From the NCBI RefSeq assembly GCF_040905785.1, contig NZ_JBBDQW010000016.1, positions 1 through 64,000 on the forward strand: DNA of 64,000 nucleotides, written 5' to 3'. The notes under the pieces are model-generated. The model saw nothing but the letters and a program-made list of their open reading frames with translations, ran no database searches and had not been told where the DNA came from. Source of the stretch: Tistlia sp040905785. GTDB lineage: Bacteria > Pseudomonadota > Alphaproteobacteria > Kiloniellales > DSM-21159. Positions 55,907-63,401 of this stretch are shown in pieces. The number at the start of each line of letters is the position of its first letter. Within the stretch, counting starts at the first letter, position 1. The position numbers and the translations under genes were made by a program.

Positions 55907-58270
55907 TCAGGCGGCGGGCGCGATGCGGCAGGCCTGGCTGCGCAGGTTGGGCGCACCGGAGATCGGGTCGCAGGGCGGATCGGCGAGCAGCGCGTTGTAG
56001 TTGACGCTGCCGGCGCCGAAGGCCGGATGGCGGGTCACCTCCGCGCCCTCCTGGCTGAGCCACCAGCCGTACTGCGCAACGACCAGGCCGGGCCGGAGCT
56101 GCGGGTTGAAGCTGGCGCGCAGGCGGATGCGCGCCGCCGGGGTCTCGATCCACAGCCAGGCGTCCTTGGCGATGCCGTGGGCCGCCGCTGTCTGCGGATT
56201 GAGCTCCGCGCGCGGCACCGGTGCGACGCGGCGCAGGCTCGGCAGGTTGCGGTGCTGGCTGTGGCAGTACTGCGGCAGCTTCGCGCAGGACAGCAGCAGC
56301 GGCCAGGCGTCGGCCTCCTCCGCGCCCTCGCCCTCGGCCGTCCGCGGCGCGGCGCGCGAGGCGACGAAGGCCGGGACGGCGTCGTAGCCGTGGCGCCGCA
56401 GCAACTCGGAGTAGATCTCGACCCGGCCGGTCTCGGTGGCGAAGCCGCGCGGGCGCTCGCCGAGCGGCTCGGCGTACTTGCGGTAGCGCTGGTCGAGTGC
56501 CACCTCGATGCCCTCGGGCCGGGCGCGCAGGGCCTCGGGCGTCAGGCCCAGGGCCGAGAGGCGGTGGCGCAGGCCGGCCTCCGGATCGCCGCCGAAGAAG
56601 CGGTTCTCGAGGCCGAGCCGCGCCGCCAGCTCGAAGGCGATCGCGCTATCGGAACGCGCCTCACCCGGCGGCGCTACGACCGGCCGGCGCAGCTGCACCC
56701 GCTCGGCGCCCTCGACCAGCCGCCCGAAGCCGAGCCGCAGCCCCTCGTGCTCCCAGGCCGAGGTGACCGGCAGCACGAGGTCGGCGAGCTCCGCCGTCGG
56801 CGTCATGAACAGCTCGGTGTGGACGTGGAACTCGAGGGCCAGCAGGGCCGCGCGCAGGCGCACCGGGTCGGGCTGCGAGATCATCAGGTTGGAGCCGAAG
56901 GCGACGAGCGCGCGCGGCCGGTAGGGCGCGCCGGTCTCGACCGCCCGGCAGAAGTCGGCGGCCGTGACCCAGCCGTCGGCCGCCGGCCCCAGCGGCCGTT
57001 CGGCGAGACCCAGCGTCCGCGCCCGCTGGCGCTCCGTGACCAGGTCCTTGCCGGCGACCGCGGGTGCCGGCACCGCCGGCAGCTGCAGGTTGCCGCCCGG
57101 CGCGTCGTAGCTGCCGAGCAGGGCGTAGAGCAGCGTCATGGCGCGCGCCGTCTGGGTCGCGTTGTCGTGCTGTCCGACGCCGGTCCAGGCGTAGTAGCCG
57201 GCCGGCCGCGCCTCCCAGAGCAGGTCGGCCGCGGCCTCGACCTGGGCGGCCGGCACGCCGGTGACCGCCTCGGTGCGGGCCGGCGTCCAGTCGGCGCAGA
57301 GCCGCCGGTAATGCTCGAAGGCGGGCCGGCAGGCGACGCCCTCGACCGTCACCGGCCCCTCCAGGGCCGGCGTCACGCCGAGCGCCGAGGGCAGCCGCCC
57401 CTCCAGAGCGACCGCCTGGCCCCGCTCCGCGTCCCAGCAGAGATAGCTGTCGCCGCGGCGCAGGAAGCGGCCGTCGTCCTCGCGCACCAGGAAGGGGCCG
57501 TTGCTCCAGTCCTCGAGGAAGCCGCGGTCGAAGCACCCGCTCTCGAGCAGCCGGTTGGCGAGGCCGAGGGCGAGCGCCCCGTCGGTGCCCGGATGGGGCG
57601 CCAGCCAGAGGTCGGCCTTGACCGCCGGGCCGGCGCGCCGCGGATCGACGACGATCACCTTGGCCCCGCGCGCCCGCGCCGCGTTCAGGCGCTGGGCATG
57701 GGTCAGCCAGGCGGTGCTCGGATTGTGGCCCCACATCAGCAGGCAGCCGGCCTGCTCGAAGTCCGGCACGCCGATGCCCTCGCCGAAGGTGAAGACCGGG
57801 GCATGGTCCTTGTGCCAGTTGCAGAGCTCGGTGGCGTAGATCGTGTTGCTGGCGCCGAAGGCGCGGACCAGCCGCTCGACCCAGTCGATGTGGTCCGACA
57901 TGGCGGTGCCGCTCGGCGTGGTGATCGCGAAGGCCACCGCCTCCGGGCCGGACTCGGCGGCGATTGCGGTCATGCGCCGCGCGACCTCCCCGAGCGCCTC
58001 GTCCCAGCCGATCTCCTGCCAGCCGGGGTCGGCCGCGCCCTTGGGATTGGTCCGGCGCAGCGGCCGGGTCAGGCGGTCGGGATGGTGCACCAGCTCCGGC
58101 GCCGCCCGGCCCTTGGCGCAGAGGTGCTCGCCCGTCGGGTGGCCGGGGTCGGGCTCGACGGCGACCAGCCGGCCGTCCTCGACGACGTTGATGCAGCCGC
58201 AGCGCGAACGGCAGAGCGCGCAGAAGCCGTGATGCCGCTCCTGCCCCGCTGCCTCGGTCCCACTCTCCAC
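55907..58270 (-). CDS. molybdopterin-dependent oxidoreductase with 4Fe-4S site
   Basis: A 787-residue member of the DMSO-reductase superfamily. Cys17, Cys20, Cys24 and Cys51 (CALCRSRC...CAKG) should bind a [4Fe-4S] cluster. Cys150 in YATELCNWHKDH is the probable molybdenum ligand. The C-terminal molydopterin-dinucleotide-binding domain runs from about residue 670. There is no signal or Tat sequence, so the enzyme is cytoplasmic. The GTG start has GGAAGGGAG upstream. No electron-transfer subunit is adjacent. A divergent LysR regulator probably controls it. The substrate is not predictable; it resembles assimilatory and formate-dehydrogenase-like enzymes. Confidence 0.88.
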   Translation of the reverse strand: MESGTEAAGQERHHGFCALCRSRCGCINVVEDGRLVAVEPDPGHPTGEHLCAKGRAAPELVHHPDRLTRPLRRTNPKGAADPGWQEIGWDEALGEVARRMTAIAAESGPEAVAFAITTPSGTAMSDHIDWVERLVRAFGASNTIYATELCNWHKDHAPVFTFGEGIGVPDFEQAGCLLMWGHNPSTAWLTHAQRLNAARARGAKVIVVDPRRAGPAVKADLWLAPHPGTDGALALGLANRLLESGCFDRGFLEDWSNGPFLVREDDGRFLRRGDSYLCWDAERGQAVALEGRLPSALGVTPALEGPVTVEGVACRPAFEHYRRLCADWTPARTEAVTGVPAAQVEAAADLLWEARPAGYYAWTGVGQHDNATQTARAMTLLYALLGSYDAPGGNLQLPAVPAPAVAGKDLVTERQRARTLGLAERPLGPAADGWVTAADFCRAVETGAPYRPRALVAFGSNLMISQPDPVRLRAALLALEFHVHTELFMTPTAELADLVLPVTSAWEHEGLRLGFGRLVEGAERVQLRRPVVAPPGEARSDSAIAFELAARLGLENRFFGGDPEAGLRHRLSALGLTPEALRARPEGIEVALDQRYRKYAEPLGERPRGFATETGRVEIYSELLRRHGYDAVPAFVASRAAPRTAEGEGAEEADAWPLLLSCAKLPQYCHSQHRNLPSLRRVAPVPRAELNPQTAAAHGIAKDAWLWIETPAARIRLRASFNPQLRPGLVVAQYGWWLSQEGAEVTRHPAFGAGSVNYNALLADPPCDPISGAPNLRSQACRIAPAA

Positions 58271-58377
58271 GATGGCTCCCTTCCGGACGGTCGGCGCCGG
58301 CAGCCGCGACCGACAAGCCCGCAGTCTAGGGATGCGCGCCCCCTCGAACCAGACGTCACCGGACGGGAACGGACGCC

Positions 58378-59298
58378 ATGGCCTTCTCGCTGAAGCAGAT
58401 CCGCTACTTCGTCGCCGCCGCCGACACCGGGCAGGTGTCCCAGGCCGCGGTCGAGCTCAACGTCTCGCAGTCGGCGGTGACCGCGGCGATCAAGCAGCTC
58501 GAGGCCGGGCTGCAGGCGCGCCTCTTCGAGCGGCACTCCAACGGCGTCTCGCTGAGCCACCAGGGCCACCGCTTCCTGCAGCACGCGCGCAACATCCTGA
58601 CCGCGGTCGACGAGGCGGCGCGCGCCTCCCAGGACGCGCGCAGCGACGTCGCCGGCAGCCTCAAGCTCGGCGTCACCTACACCGTGGCCGGCTATTTCCT
58701 GCCCTCCCACCTGAACCGCTTCCAGCGCAGCTTCCCCGAGGTCGAGCTGGTGCTGAGCGAGGCGCCGCGCGCCGAGATCGAGCGGGCGCTGATCGCCGGC
58801 GAGCTCGACCTCGCGGTGCTGCTGACCTCGAACCTGGAGAACCTGGAGGCGCTGGTCTCGGAGACGCTGATCCGCTCGCGCCGCCACCTCTGGCTGTCGC
58901 TCGAGCACCCGCTGCTGCGCGCCGAGCACATCACGCTCGAGCAGGTCGCGCGCGAGCCCTACATCATGCTGACCGTCGACGAGGCGGCCACCACCGCGGA
59001 GCGCTACTGGGACCAGACCCGGCACCGGCCGAGGGAGGTGTTCCGCACCTCCTCGGTCGAGGCCGTGCGCTCCATGGTCGCCGCCGGCATGGGCGTGACC
59101 ATCCTCTCGGACATGGTCTACCGCCCCTGGTCCCTGGAGGGCCAGCGCATCGAGACGCGCAGCCTCGAGGACCGCGTGCCCTCGATGGACGCCGGCGTCG
59201 CCTGGCGCCGCGACGCGCGCCTGGCGCCGCCGGCCCGTGCCTTCCTGGACTACATGAGCCGGACCTTCAACGGCGCCGGCTCGCGCTTCGGCGACTGA
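58378..59298 (+). CDS. LysR-family transcriptional regulator
   Basis: A 306-residue LysR-type regulator. The winged helix is MAFSLKQIRYFVAAADTGQV and AAVELNVSQSAVTAAIKQLE. The effector domain starts near residue 92 (GSLKLGVTYTVAGYFLPSHL). It resembles regulators of the CynR/OxyR-like branch that read aromatic or nitrogen-compound signals. It is divergent from the molybdoenzyme gene with a 107-base gap, so control of that gene is likely. Confidence 0.87.
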   Translation: MAFSLKQIRYFVAAADTGQVSQAAVELNVSQSAVTAAIKQLEAGLQARLFERHSNGVSLSHQGHRFLQHARNILTAVDEAARASQDARSDVAGSLKLGVTYTVAGYFLPSHLNRFQRSFPEVELVLSEAPRAEIERALIAGELDLAVLLTSNLENLEALVSETLIRSRRHLWLSLEHPLLRAEHITLEQVAREPYIMLTVDEAATTAERYWDQTRHRPREVFRTSSVEAVRSMVAAGMGVTILSDMVYRPWSLEGQRIETRSLEDRVPSMDAGVAWRRDARLAPPARAFLDYMSRTFNGAGSRFGD

Positions 59299-59321
59299 CC
59301 GGAGGGCGCCGAACGCAGGAC

Positions 59322-59417
59322 GGGCGCCCGGCGATCACGATCGCCGGACGCCCGTTGCGGAACGTCCCAGGGCGCCCGGCGATCACGATCGCCGGACGCC
59401 CGCTGCGGAACGTCGCT
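59322..59417. terminator. duplicated 48-base hairpin unit, probable bidirectional terminator
   Basis: A 48-base unit starting gggcgcccggcgatcacgat is repeated exactly in tandem (59322-59369 and 59370-59417) with two or three base differences near the end. Each unit forms a stem of gggcg/ccggcgat against its complement. It lies between the convergent LysR and pseudoazurin genes. Confidence 0.65.
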
Positions 59418-59434
59418 TGGAAGGGCAGCCGGGC

Positions 59435-59908
59435 CTACTGGGCCTGGGCGACCCGCTGCTCGGCCTCGCCGAGCAGCGCGGCCATGACCTTCTTGGCCTT
59501 GCCCGGCAGCTTGGCCTCGCCGGCCTCGGCCAGGTTGGCGGCGGGATCGCCGACCACGACCACGCCGACCATGCCCATCGGCAGGTGCGGCTTGCACTTG
59601 TAGCCGTAGACGCCCTCGGTCTCGAAGGTGACAGTGACCGCCTTGTTCATCTTGCCGACGAAGGCCTCGGCGCCCGCGGGCAACATGCCGTCGATGGTCT
59701 CGGCGTTGTGGCTGGCGTCGGTCGGCACGAAGGTCACGGTGTCGCCGGGGGCAACCTCGAGGTAGGCCGGCTCGAAGACCATCATCCCGGCCTCGCCGCG
59801 GTTCAGCATCTGGACTTCGTGGTCGGCTGCGAAGGCGGCGCCCGTGCCGGCGGTCAGGCCGAGCAGGAGGGCGGTCGCGGCGACGGCGGGGGCAAACTTT
59901 GCAAACAT
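59435..59908 (-). CDS. pseudoazurin
   Basis: A 157-residue blue-copper protein. The signal peptide (residues 1-28, GTGAAFAAD) precedes the cupredoxin fold. Type 1 copper ligands His67, Cys105, His108 and Met113 (SHNAE and YKCKPHLPMGM) have the spacing of characterised pseudoazurins. A Lys/Ala-rich C-terminal extension is normal for the family. Pseudoazurin donates electrons to copper nitrite reductase, and nirK lies immediately upstream on the same strand (104-base gap), so they likely form a unit. Confidence 0.95.
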   Translation of the reverse strand: MFAKFAPAVAATALLLGLTAGTGAAFAADHEVQMLNRGEAGMMVFEPAYLEVAPGDTVTFVPTDASHNAETIDGMLPAGAEAFVGKMNKAVTVTFETEGVYGYKCKPHLPMGMVGVVVVGDPAANLAEAGEAKLPGKAKKVMAALLGEAEQRVAQAQ

Positions 59909-60012
59909 CTCGGGTACTCCAGCTTTTCGGGTGGGACCCGGCCGCGCCCGAGGGTGCGACCGGAAGGGGATGGTTGGAAGGGGGCGGCCGCGGGGGCCGC
60001 CGGCTTGCGGGG

Positions 60013-61071
60013 TCAGTGGCCGGCCAGGTCCAGCTCGGCACCGAGGGTGTCGAAGACCGCCGGGTTGTCGGGACCCTCGACCGCGATCTGGGCGACCAGG
60101 CCGCGCTCGAGGCGGGACAGCGCATGGTCGACGAGCAGGTAGCGGCCCGGCACCTCGAAGGTCAGCTCGGCGACCGTGGCGCCGCCGGGGGCGACGCTGA
60201 CGGTCTGCACGTCGGTCGTCGCCGCGGTGGTCAGGGAGCCGTAGTCGTAGACCTTGTCGAGGACCTCGCCGATGACGTGGAAGCTCGAGGTCTTGTTCGG
60301 GCCGCCGACGCCGAAGTAGATGCGCACGGTCTCGCCGACGTTGGCCTGCATCGCGTCGAGCCCGGTCAGGCCGCCCGCGGCGCCGTTGAAGACGTAGTAC
60401 TCGGGCTTCTCGTCGAGCAGCTTCTCGTAGTCCGTCACCGCCTCGCCGCGCTGGCCGAAGGGCTGCTCGGTATAGATCTCGCCCTGCATGACGTAGAGCT
60501 CGCGGTCGACCGCCGGCAGCCCCTCCTCGGGCTCGACCAGGATCAGGCCGTACATGCCGGCCTGGATGTGGTCGGCGACCATCGGCGTGGCGCAGTGGTA
60601 GACGTAGATGCCGGGGTTGAGCGCCTTGAAGGTGAAGGCGGTGGTCTCGCCCGGCATGGTCTGGGTCGCCACGGCGCCGCCGCCCGGGCCGGTCACGGCG
60701 TGGAAGTCGACCGAGTGCAGCATCATGCTGTCCTCGGCGTTGGTCAGCGTGACCTCGATGGTGTCGCCGACCCGCACCCGGACGAAGGGCCCGGGCACCT
60801 TGCGGTTGAAGGTCCAGTAGCGGAAGCTGGTGCCGTCGGCCAGGGCGCCTTCCAGCTCGACCGTCTCGAGCGCGACCTTGACGACGGCGGGCTCGCTGCG
60901 GGCGATCGGGCCGGGCAGGTCGGCGGGGTTGCGCACGATGTTGGCGAGGGTGGCTCCGGCGTCGGCGTCCTGGGCCTGTTCGGCTTTCGTGGCGTCGGCG
61001 CCAAGGCCCAGGCCGGCGACCAGCGCCAGGGCGCTGACCGTACCGACCAGGGTGTGCTTGAGATTGGTCAT
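60013..61071 (-). CDS. nirK: copper-containing nitrite reductase NirK
   Basis: A 352-residue periplasmic enzyme that reduces nitrite to nitric oxide. The signal peptide runs to about residue 30. Type 1 copper ligands are His119, Cys160, His168 and Met173; type 2 ligands include His124 and His159, with a third His in SSFHVIGEVLDKVY. Catalytic Asp122 is present in HSVDFHAVTGPGGG, and the second catalytic His lies in LLVDHALSR. AAGGAG precedes the ATG. A TTGCG-N4-AGCAA box 74 bases upstream suggests induction by the divergent Crp/Fnr regulator. Confidence 0.97.
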   Translation of the reverse strand: MTNLKHTLVGTVSALALVAGLGLGADATKAEQAQDADAGATLANIVRNPADLPGPIARSEPAVVKVALETVELEGALADGTSFRYWTFNRKVPGPFVRVRVGDTIEVTLTNAEDSMMLHSVDFHAVTGPGGGAVATQTMPGETTAFTFKALNPGIYVYHCATPMVADHIQAGMYGLILVEPEEGLPAVDRELYVMQGEIYTEQPFGQRGEAVTDYEKLLDEKPEYYVFNGAAGGLTGLDAMQANVGETVRIYFGVGGPNKTSSFHVIGEVLDKVYDYGSLTTAATTDVQTVSVAPGGATVAELTFEVPGRYLLVDHALSRLERGLVAQIAVEGPDNPAVFDTLGAELDLAGH

Positions 61072-61144
61072 CTCGCTTCTCCTTGACGCGGGGGGTCGTC
61101 CGTATTCGACAAGGAGATATCTAGTGGCTTCGGCCGGGTTCTAT

Positions 61145-61158
61145 TTGCGCTGCAGCAA
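61145..61158. promoter_or_regulatory. NnrR/DNR-type box between nirK and the Crp/Fnr gene
   Basis: TTGCGCTGCAGCAA fits the Crp/Fnr-family pattern TTGCG-N4-AGCAA, as used by NnrR and DNR. It lies 74 bases before nirK (minus) and 59 bases before the regulator gene (plus), so it could serve both directions. A second site of identical half-sites lies at 63077-63090. Confidence 0.75.
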
Positions 61159-61216
61159 TTGCGGCGCGATTGAGCCCGACGCCGGGGCGAGACACGACGG
61201 AGGCTGTTGAATAAGC

Positions 61217-61918
61217 ATGGAAACTCCCGCCCGCATCAGCGTGCTGCAGCGCGTGCCCTTCTTCGCGGGCCTGGACGACGAGCAGCTCGGGACCGTGGCG
61301 CGCGAGGCGCACGAGGTGCCGCTCAAGAAGGAGGAGACCCTGTTCCAGCAGGGCGAGGAGGCGATTCACGGCTACGTGCTCGGCTGGGGCCGGATCCGCC
61401 TCGACCAGACCACGCCCGACGGCCAGAACGTCGTGCTGCGCTACATGGGCCCGGGCGACCTGATCGGCACCGTCGCGGTGCTGCGGCGCGTGCCCTTCCC
61501 GGCGACGCCGGTGGCGCTGGAGGACTGCCTGGTGCTGTCCTGGAGCGCGCCGCGCCTGGCCGACCTGATGGAGCGCTTCCCGAAGATCGCGCTCAACGCC
61601 ATCGGGGTCATCGGCGGCCGCCTGGAGGAGCTGCAGGCACGCCTCCAGGAGGTCGCGACCCAGCGGGTCGAGCGGCGCATCGCCTCGACCCTGATGCGCA
61701 TCGCCCACCAGTCGGGCCGGCGCAGCGAGGGCGGCGGCGTCGAGATCCCCTTCCCCGTCTCCCGCCAGGACCTGGCCGAGATGACCGCGACGACCCTCCA
61801 CACGGTCAGCCGCACGCTCTCCGCCTGGGACCAGCAGGGCATCGTGGAATCGCGGCGGAGCAGCCACCTGGTGATCCGCAAGCCGCACAAGCTGGTGGAG
61901 ATCGCGGAGCAGGCGTGA
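61217..61918 (+). CDS. Crp/Fnr-family regulator, NnrR/DNR-like
   Basis: A 233-residue Crp/Fnr regulator. An N-terminal cyclic-nucleotide-type beta-roll (about residues 10-125, FFAGLDDEQLGTVAREAHEV) precedes a dimerisation helix and a winged helix (SRQDLAEMTATTLHTVSRTL, about 180-205). It has a single cysteine and lacks the cysteine cluster of FNR, which argues for a heme- or NO-sensing NnrR/DNR type. It is divergent from nirK with a shared box and is the obvious candidate to activate nirK and nnrS. Confidence 0.86.
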   Translation: METPARISVLQRVPFFAGLDDEQLGTVAREAHEVPLKKEETLFQQGEEAIHGYVLGWGRIRLDQTTPDGQNVVLRYMGPGDLIGTVAVLRRVPFPATPVALEDCLVLSWSAPRLADLMERFPKIALNAIGVIGGRLEELQARLQEVATQRVERRIASTLMRIAHQSGRRSEGGGVEIPFPVSRQDLAEMTATTLHTVSRTLSAWDQQGIVESRRSSHLVIRKPHKLVEIAEQA

Positions 61919-61962
61919 AGGTCGGCGAGGGCCGTCTTACCTAAACCGGCTTTCCCAGCGAG

Positions 61963-62826
61963 CTAGCGGGTGACGGCAGCGGCGCCACCGGCGCGCCGCC
62001 GGCGCAGCCCGAGCGCCAAGCCTCCAAGACCGGCGCCGAGCATGGCCAGGGTCGCCGGCTCGGCGACCGGCGTGGCGGGCGGCAGGATCGAGGCGCCGCT
62101 GCCGACCACGTTCGCGGCCGAGGCGCCGGTCACGCTCGGGACAAAGCTGCCGGTCCGGTTGCTGTCGCCCAGCATGTCGGACAGCGTCGCGTAGGTGACG
62201 TAGACCGCCGGCTGAAGCGTTTCCCCCTCGAAGTTGAAGAGGCTCCAGTAGCTCGTCCCGTCCGAGCCGCTGCCGACCAGGTTCTCGGCCGCGGCGCCGC
62301 CGGCGGGAGCGAAGGTGCCGGTCCGGTTATCGTCGGTCAGCATGTCGAGGAGCGTCGCGTAGGTGACGTAGACCGCGGGCTGGGCTGCCTCTTCCTCGAA
62401 ATTAAAGAGGCTCCAGTAGGTCGTTCCGTCCGAACCGCTGCCGACCAGGTTCTCGGCCGCGGCGCCACCGGCAGGAGCGAAAGCGCCGGCCCGGTTGCTG
62501 TCGCCCAGCATGTCGGTCAACGCGGTGTAGGTGACGTAGACCGCCGGCTGGGCCGCCTCCCCCTCGAAGTTGAAGAGGCTCCAGTAGCTCGTCCCGTCCG
62601 AGCCGCTGCCGACCAGGTTCTCGGCCGCGGCGCCGCCGGCGGGAACGAAGGTGCCGGTCCGGTTGCTGTCGGTCAGCATGTCCGGGAGCGTCGCATAGGT
62701 GGCGTAGACCGCCGGCTGGGCCGTCTCCTCCTCGAAGTTGAAGAGGTTCCAGTAGGCCGCCTCGGCCTCGCCGCCGAAGGGGAGCAGGACGGCCAAGGCC
62801 GCCGTCAGCCGGATGACCCGCTTCAT
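61963..62826 (-). CDS. secreted protein with four 56-residue repeats and PEP-CTERM-like tail
   Basis: A 287-residue protein. A signal peptide (about 1-24, ending GEAEAA) is followed by four tandem repeats starting at residues 25, 81, 137 and 193. Each starts YWSLFNFE and includes QPAVYVTYATL, DMLxDxNRxGxF and GAAAENLVGSGSDGT. The C-terminus, VAEPATLAMLGAGLGGLALG followed by RRRR, has the layout of a PEP-CTERM sorting signal (AEP in place of PEP). No exosortase or glycosyltransferase genes are nearby. I do not recognise the repeat family. It may be anchored, processed or released at the cell surface. Confidence 0.75.
   Translation of the reverse strand: MKRVIRLTAALAVLLPFGGEAEAAYWNLFNFEEETAQPAVYATYATLPDMLTDSNRTGTFVPAGGAAAENLVGSGSDGTSYWSLFNFEGEAAQPAVYVTYTALTDMLGDSNRAGAFAPAGGAAAENLVGSGSDGTTYWSLFNFEEEAAQPAVYVTYATLLDMLTDDNRTGTFAPAGGAAAENLVGSGSDGTSYWSLFNFEGETLQPAVYVTYATLSDMLGDSNRTGSFVPSVTGASAANVVGSGASILPPATPVAEPATLAMLGAGLGGLALGLRRRRAGGAAAVTR
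62083..62754 (-). repeat. four 168-base tandem repeats
   Basis: The repeats run 62754-62587, 62586-62419, 62418-62251 and 62250-62083 (the last is degenerate at its end). They remain highly similar at DNA level, including the ccagta marking each start, which suggests recent expansion or ongoing homogenisation. Confidence 0.9.
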
Positions 62827-63152
62827 CGCCTCGTCTCCCTGCTCGCCCGTCCGAACCGTCCGCGCGTCGGCGAGGTCGAGCCGGCGGCCAGGCGGCGGCC
62901 CCGGACGGGCCATGGGCGACGCTGGCAAGAAAGAGCATGCAAGAAACGCGCCGATGGCGAGACTCCTCACTGCCGACGCGGGAGAGACCTCGAAACCGTG
63001 CCCCGCACTGTAAAGCGGCTGGACCGCCCTTGACGGCCGGCGCAGCGTGAGCGGGCGCAGCCGGACCTTGCGGGATTTGCGCCAGAGCAAAAGGCGCCAC
63101 CCGCAGCGCCCCTACCTTGTCGGATACAACCTCGACCAAGGATTCACGCCCC
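62827..63152. other. non-coding gap with an NnrR-type box
   Basis: This 326-base gap separates the repeat-protein gene (minus) from the DUF1858 gene (plus). The part next to the repeat protein is GC-rich and shows no clear promoter. The part next to the DUF1858 gene holds the box at 63077-63090. Short open frames here look non-coding. Confidence 0.5.
63077..63090 (+). promoter_or_regulatory. NnrR/DNR-type box of the DUF1858-nnrS pair
   Basis: TTGCGCCAGAGCAA has the same half-sites (TTGCG and AGCAA) and spacing as the box at 61145-61158. It lies 62 bases before the DUF1858 start, a suitable distance for activation by a Crp/Fnr-family protein. Confidence 0.75.
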
Positions 63153-63401
63153 ATGCCCCACGGCCTTCCCCAAGCGCTCCCCGACATGGTGGTCGGCGAC
63201 ATGATGCGCCGCTGGCCGCAGACGGTGCCGGTCCTGCTCCGGCACCGCATGTCCTGCCCCGGCTGCCTGATGGCGCCCTTCATGACCGTCGCGGAGGCGG
63301 CGGAGGAGCACGGCGTCGAGCCCGAGGTGCTGATCCGCGACCTCGCGGCGGCCATCGAGCCCGCCGAGCAGCGAGTCGCCGAGCAGGGGGTTTCGGCATG
63401 A
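63153..63401 (+). CDS. DUF1858 (hybrid-cluster-associated disulfide) domain protein
   Basis: An 82-residue cytoplasmic protein with the DUF1858/ScdA N-terminal-type fold. The start MVVGDMMRRWPQTVPVLLRH leads to a redox pair Cys35 and Cys38 in MSCPGCLM. Members often occur with hybrid-cluster, ScdA or nitrosative-stress proteins. The ATG was preferred to an upstream TTG. Its stop codon overlaps the nnrS start as ATGA, so the pair is coupled. A role in repair or sensing of NO damage is plausible but not proven. Confidence 0.85.
   Translation: MPHGLPQALPDMVVGDMMRRWPQTVPVLLRHRMSCPGCLMAPFMTVAEAAEEHGVEPEVLIRDLAAAIEPAEQRVAEQGVSA

Noticed and set aside
59357..59385. EcfG promoter between lysR and pseudoazurin
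   Set aside because: GGAAC is followed after 16 bases by CGAT, not CGTT, and it lies within the duplicated hairpin between convergent genes.
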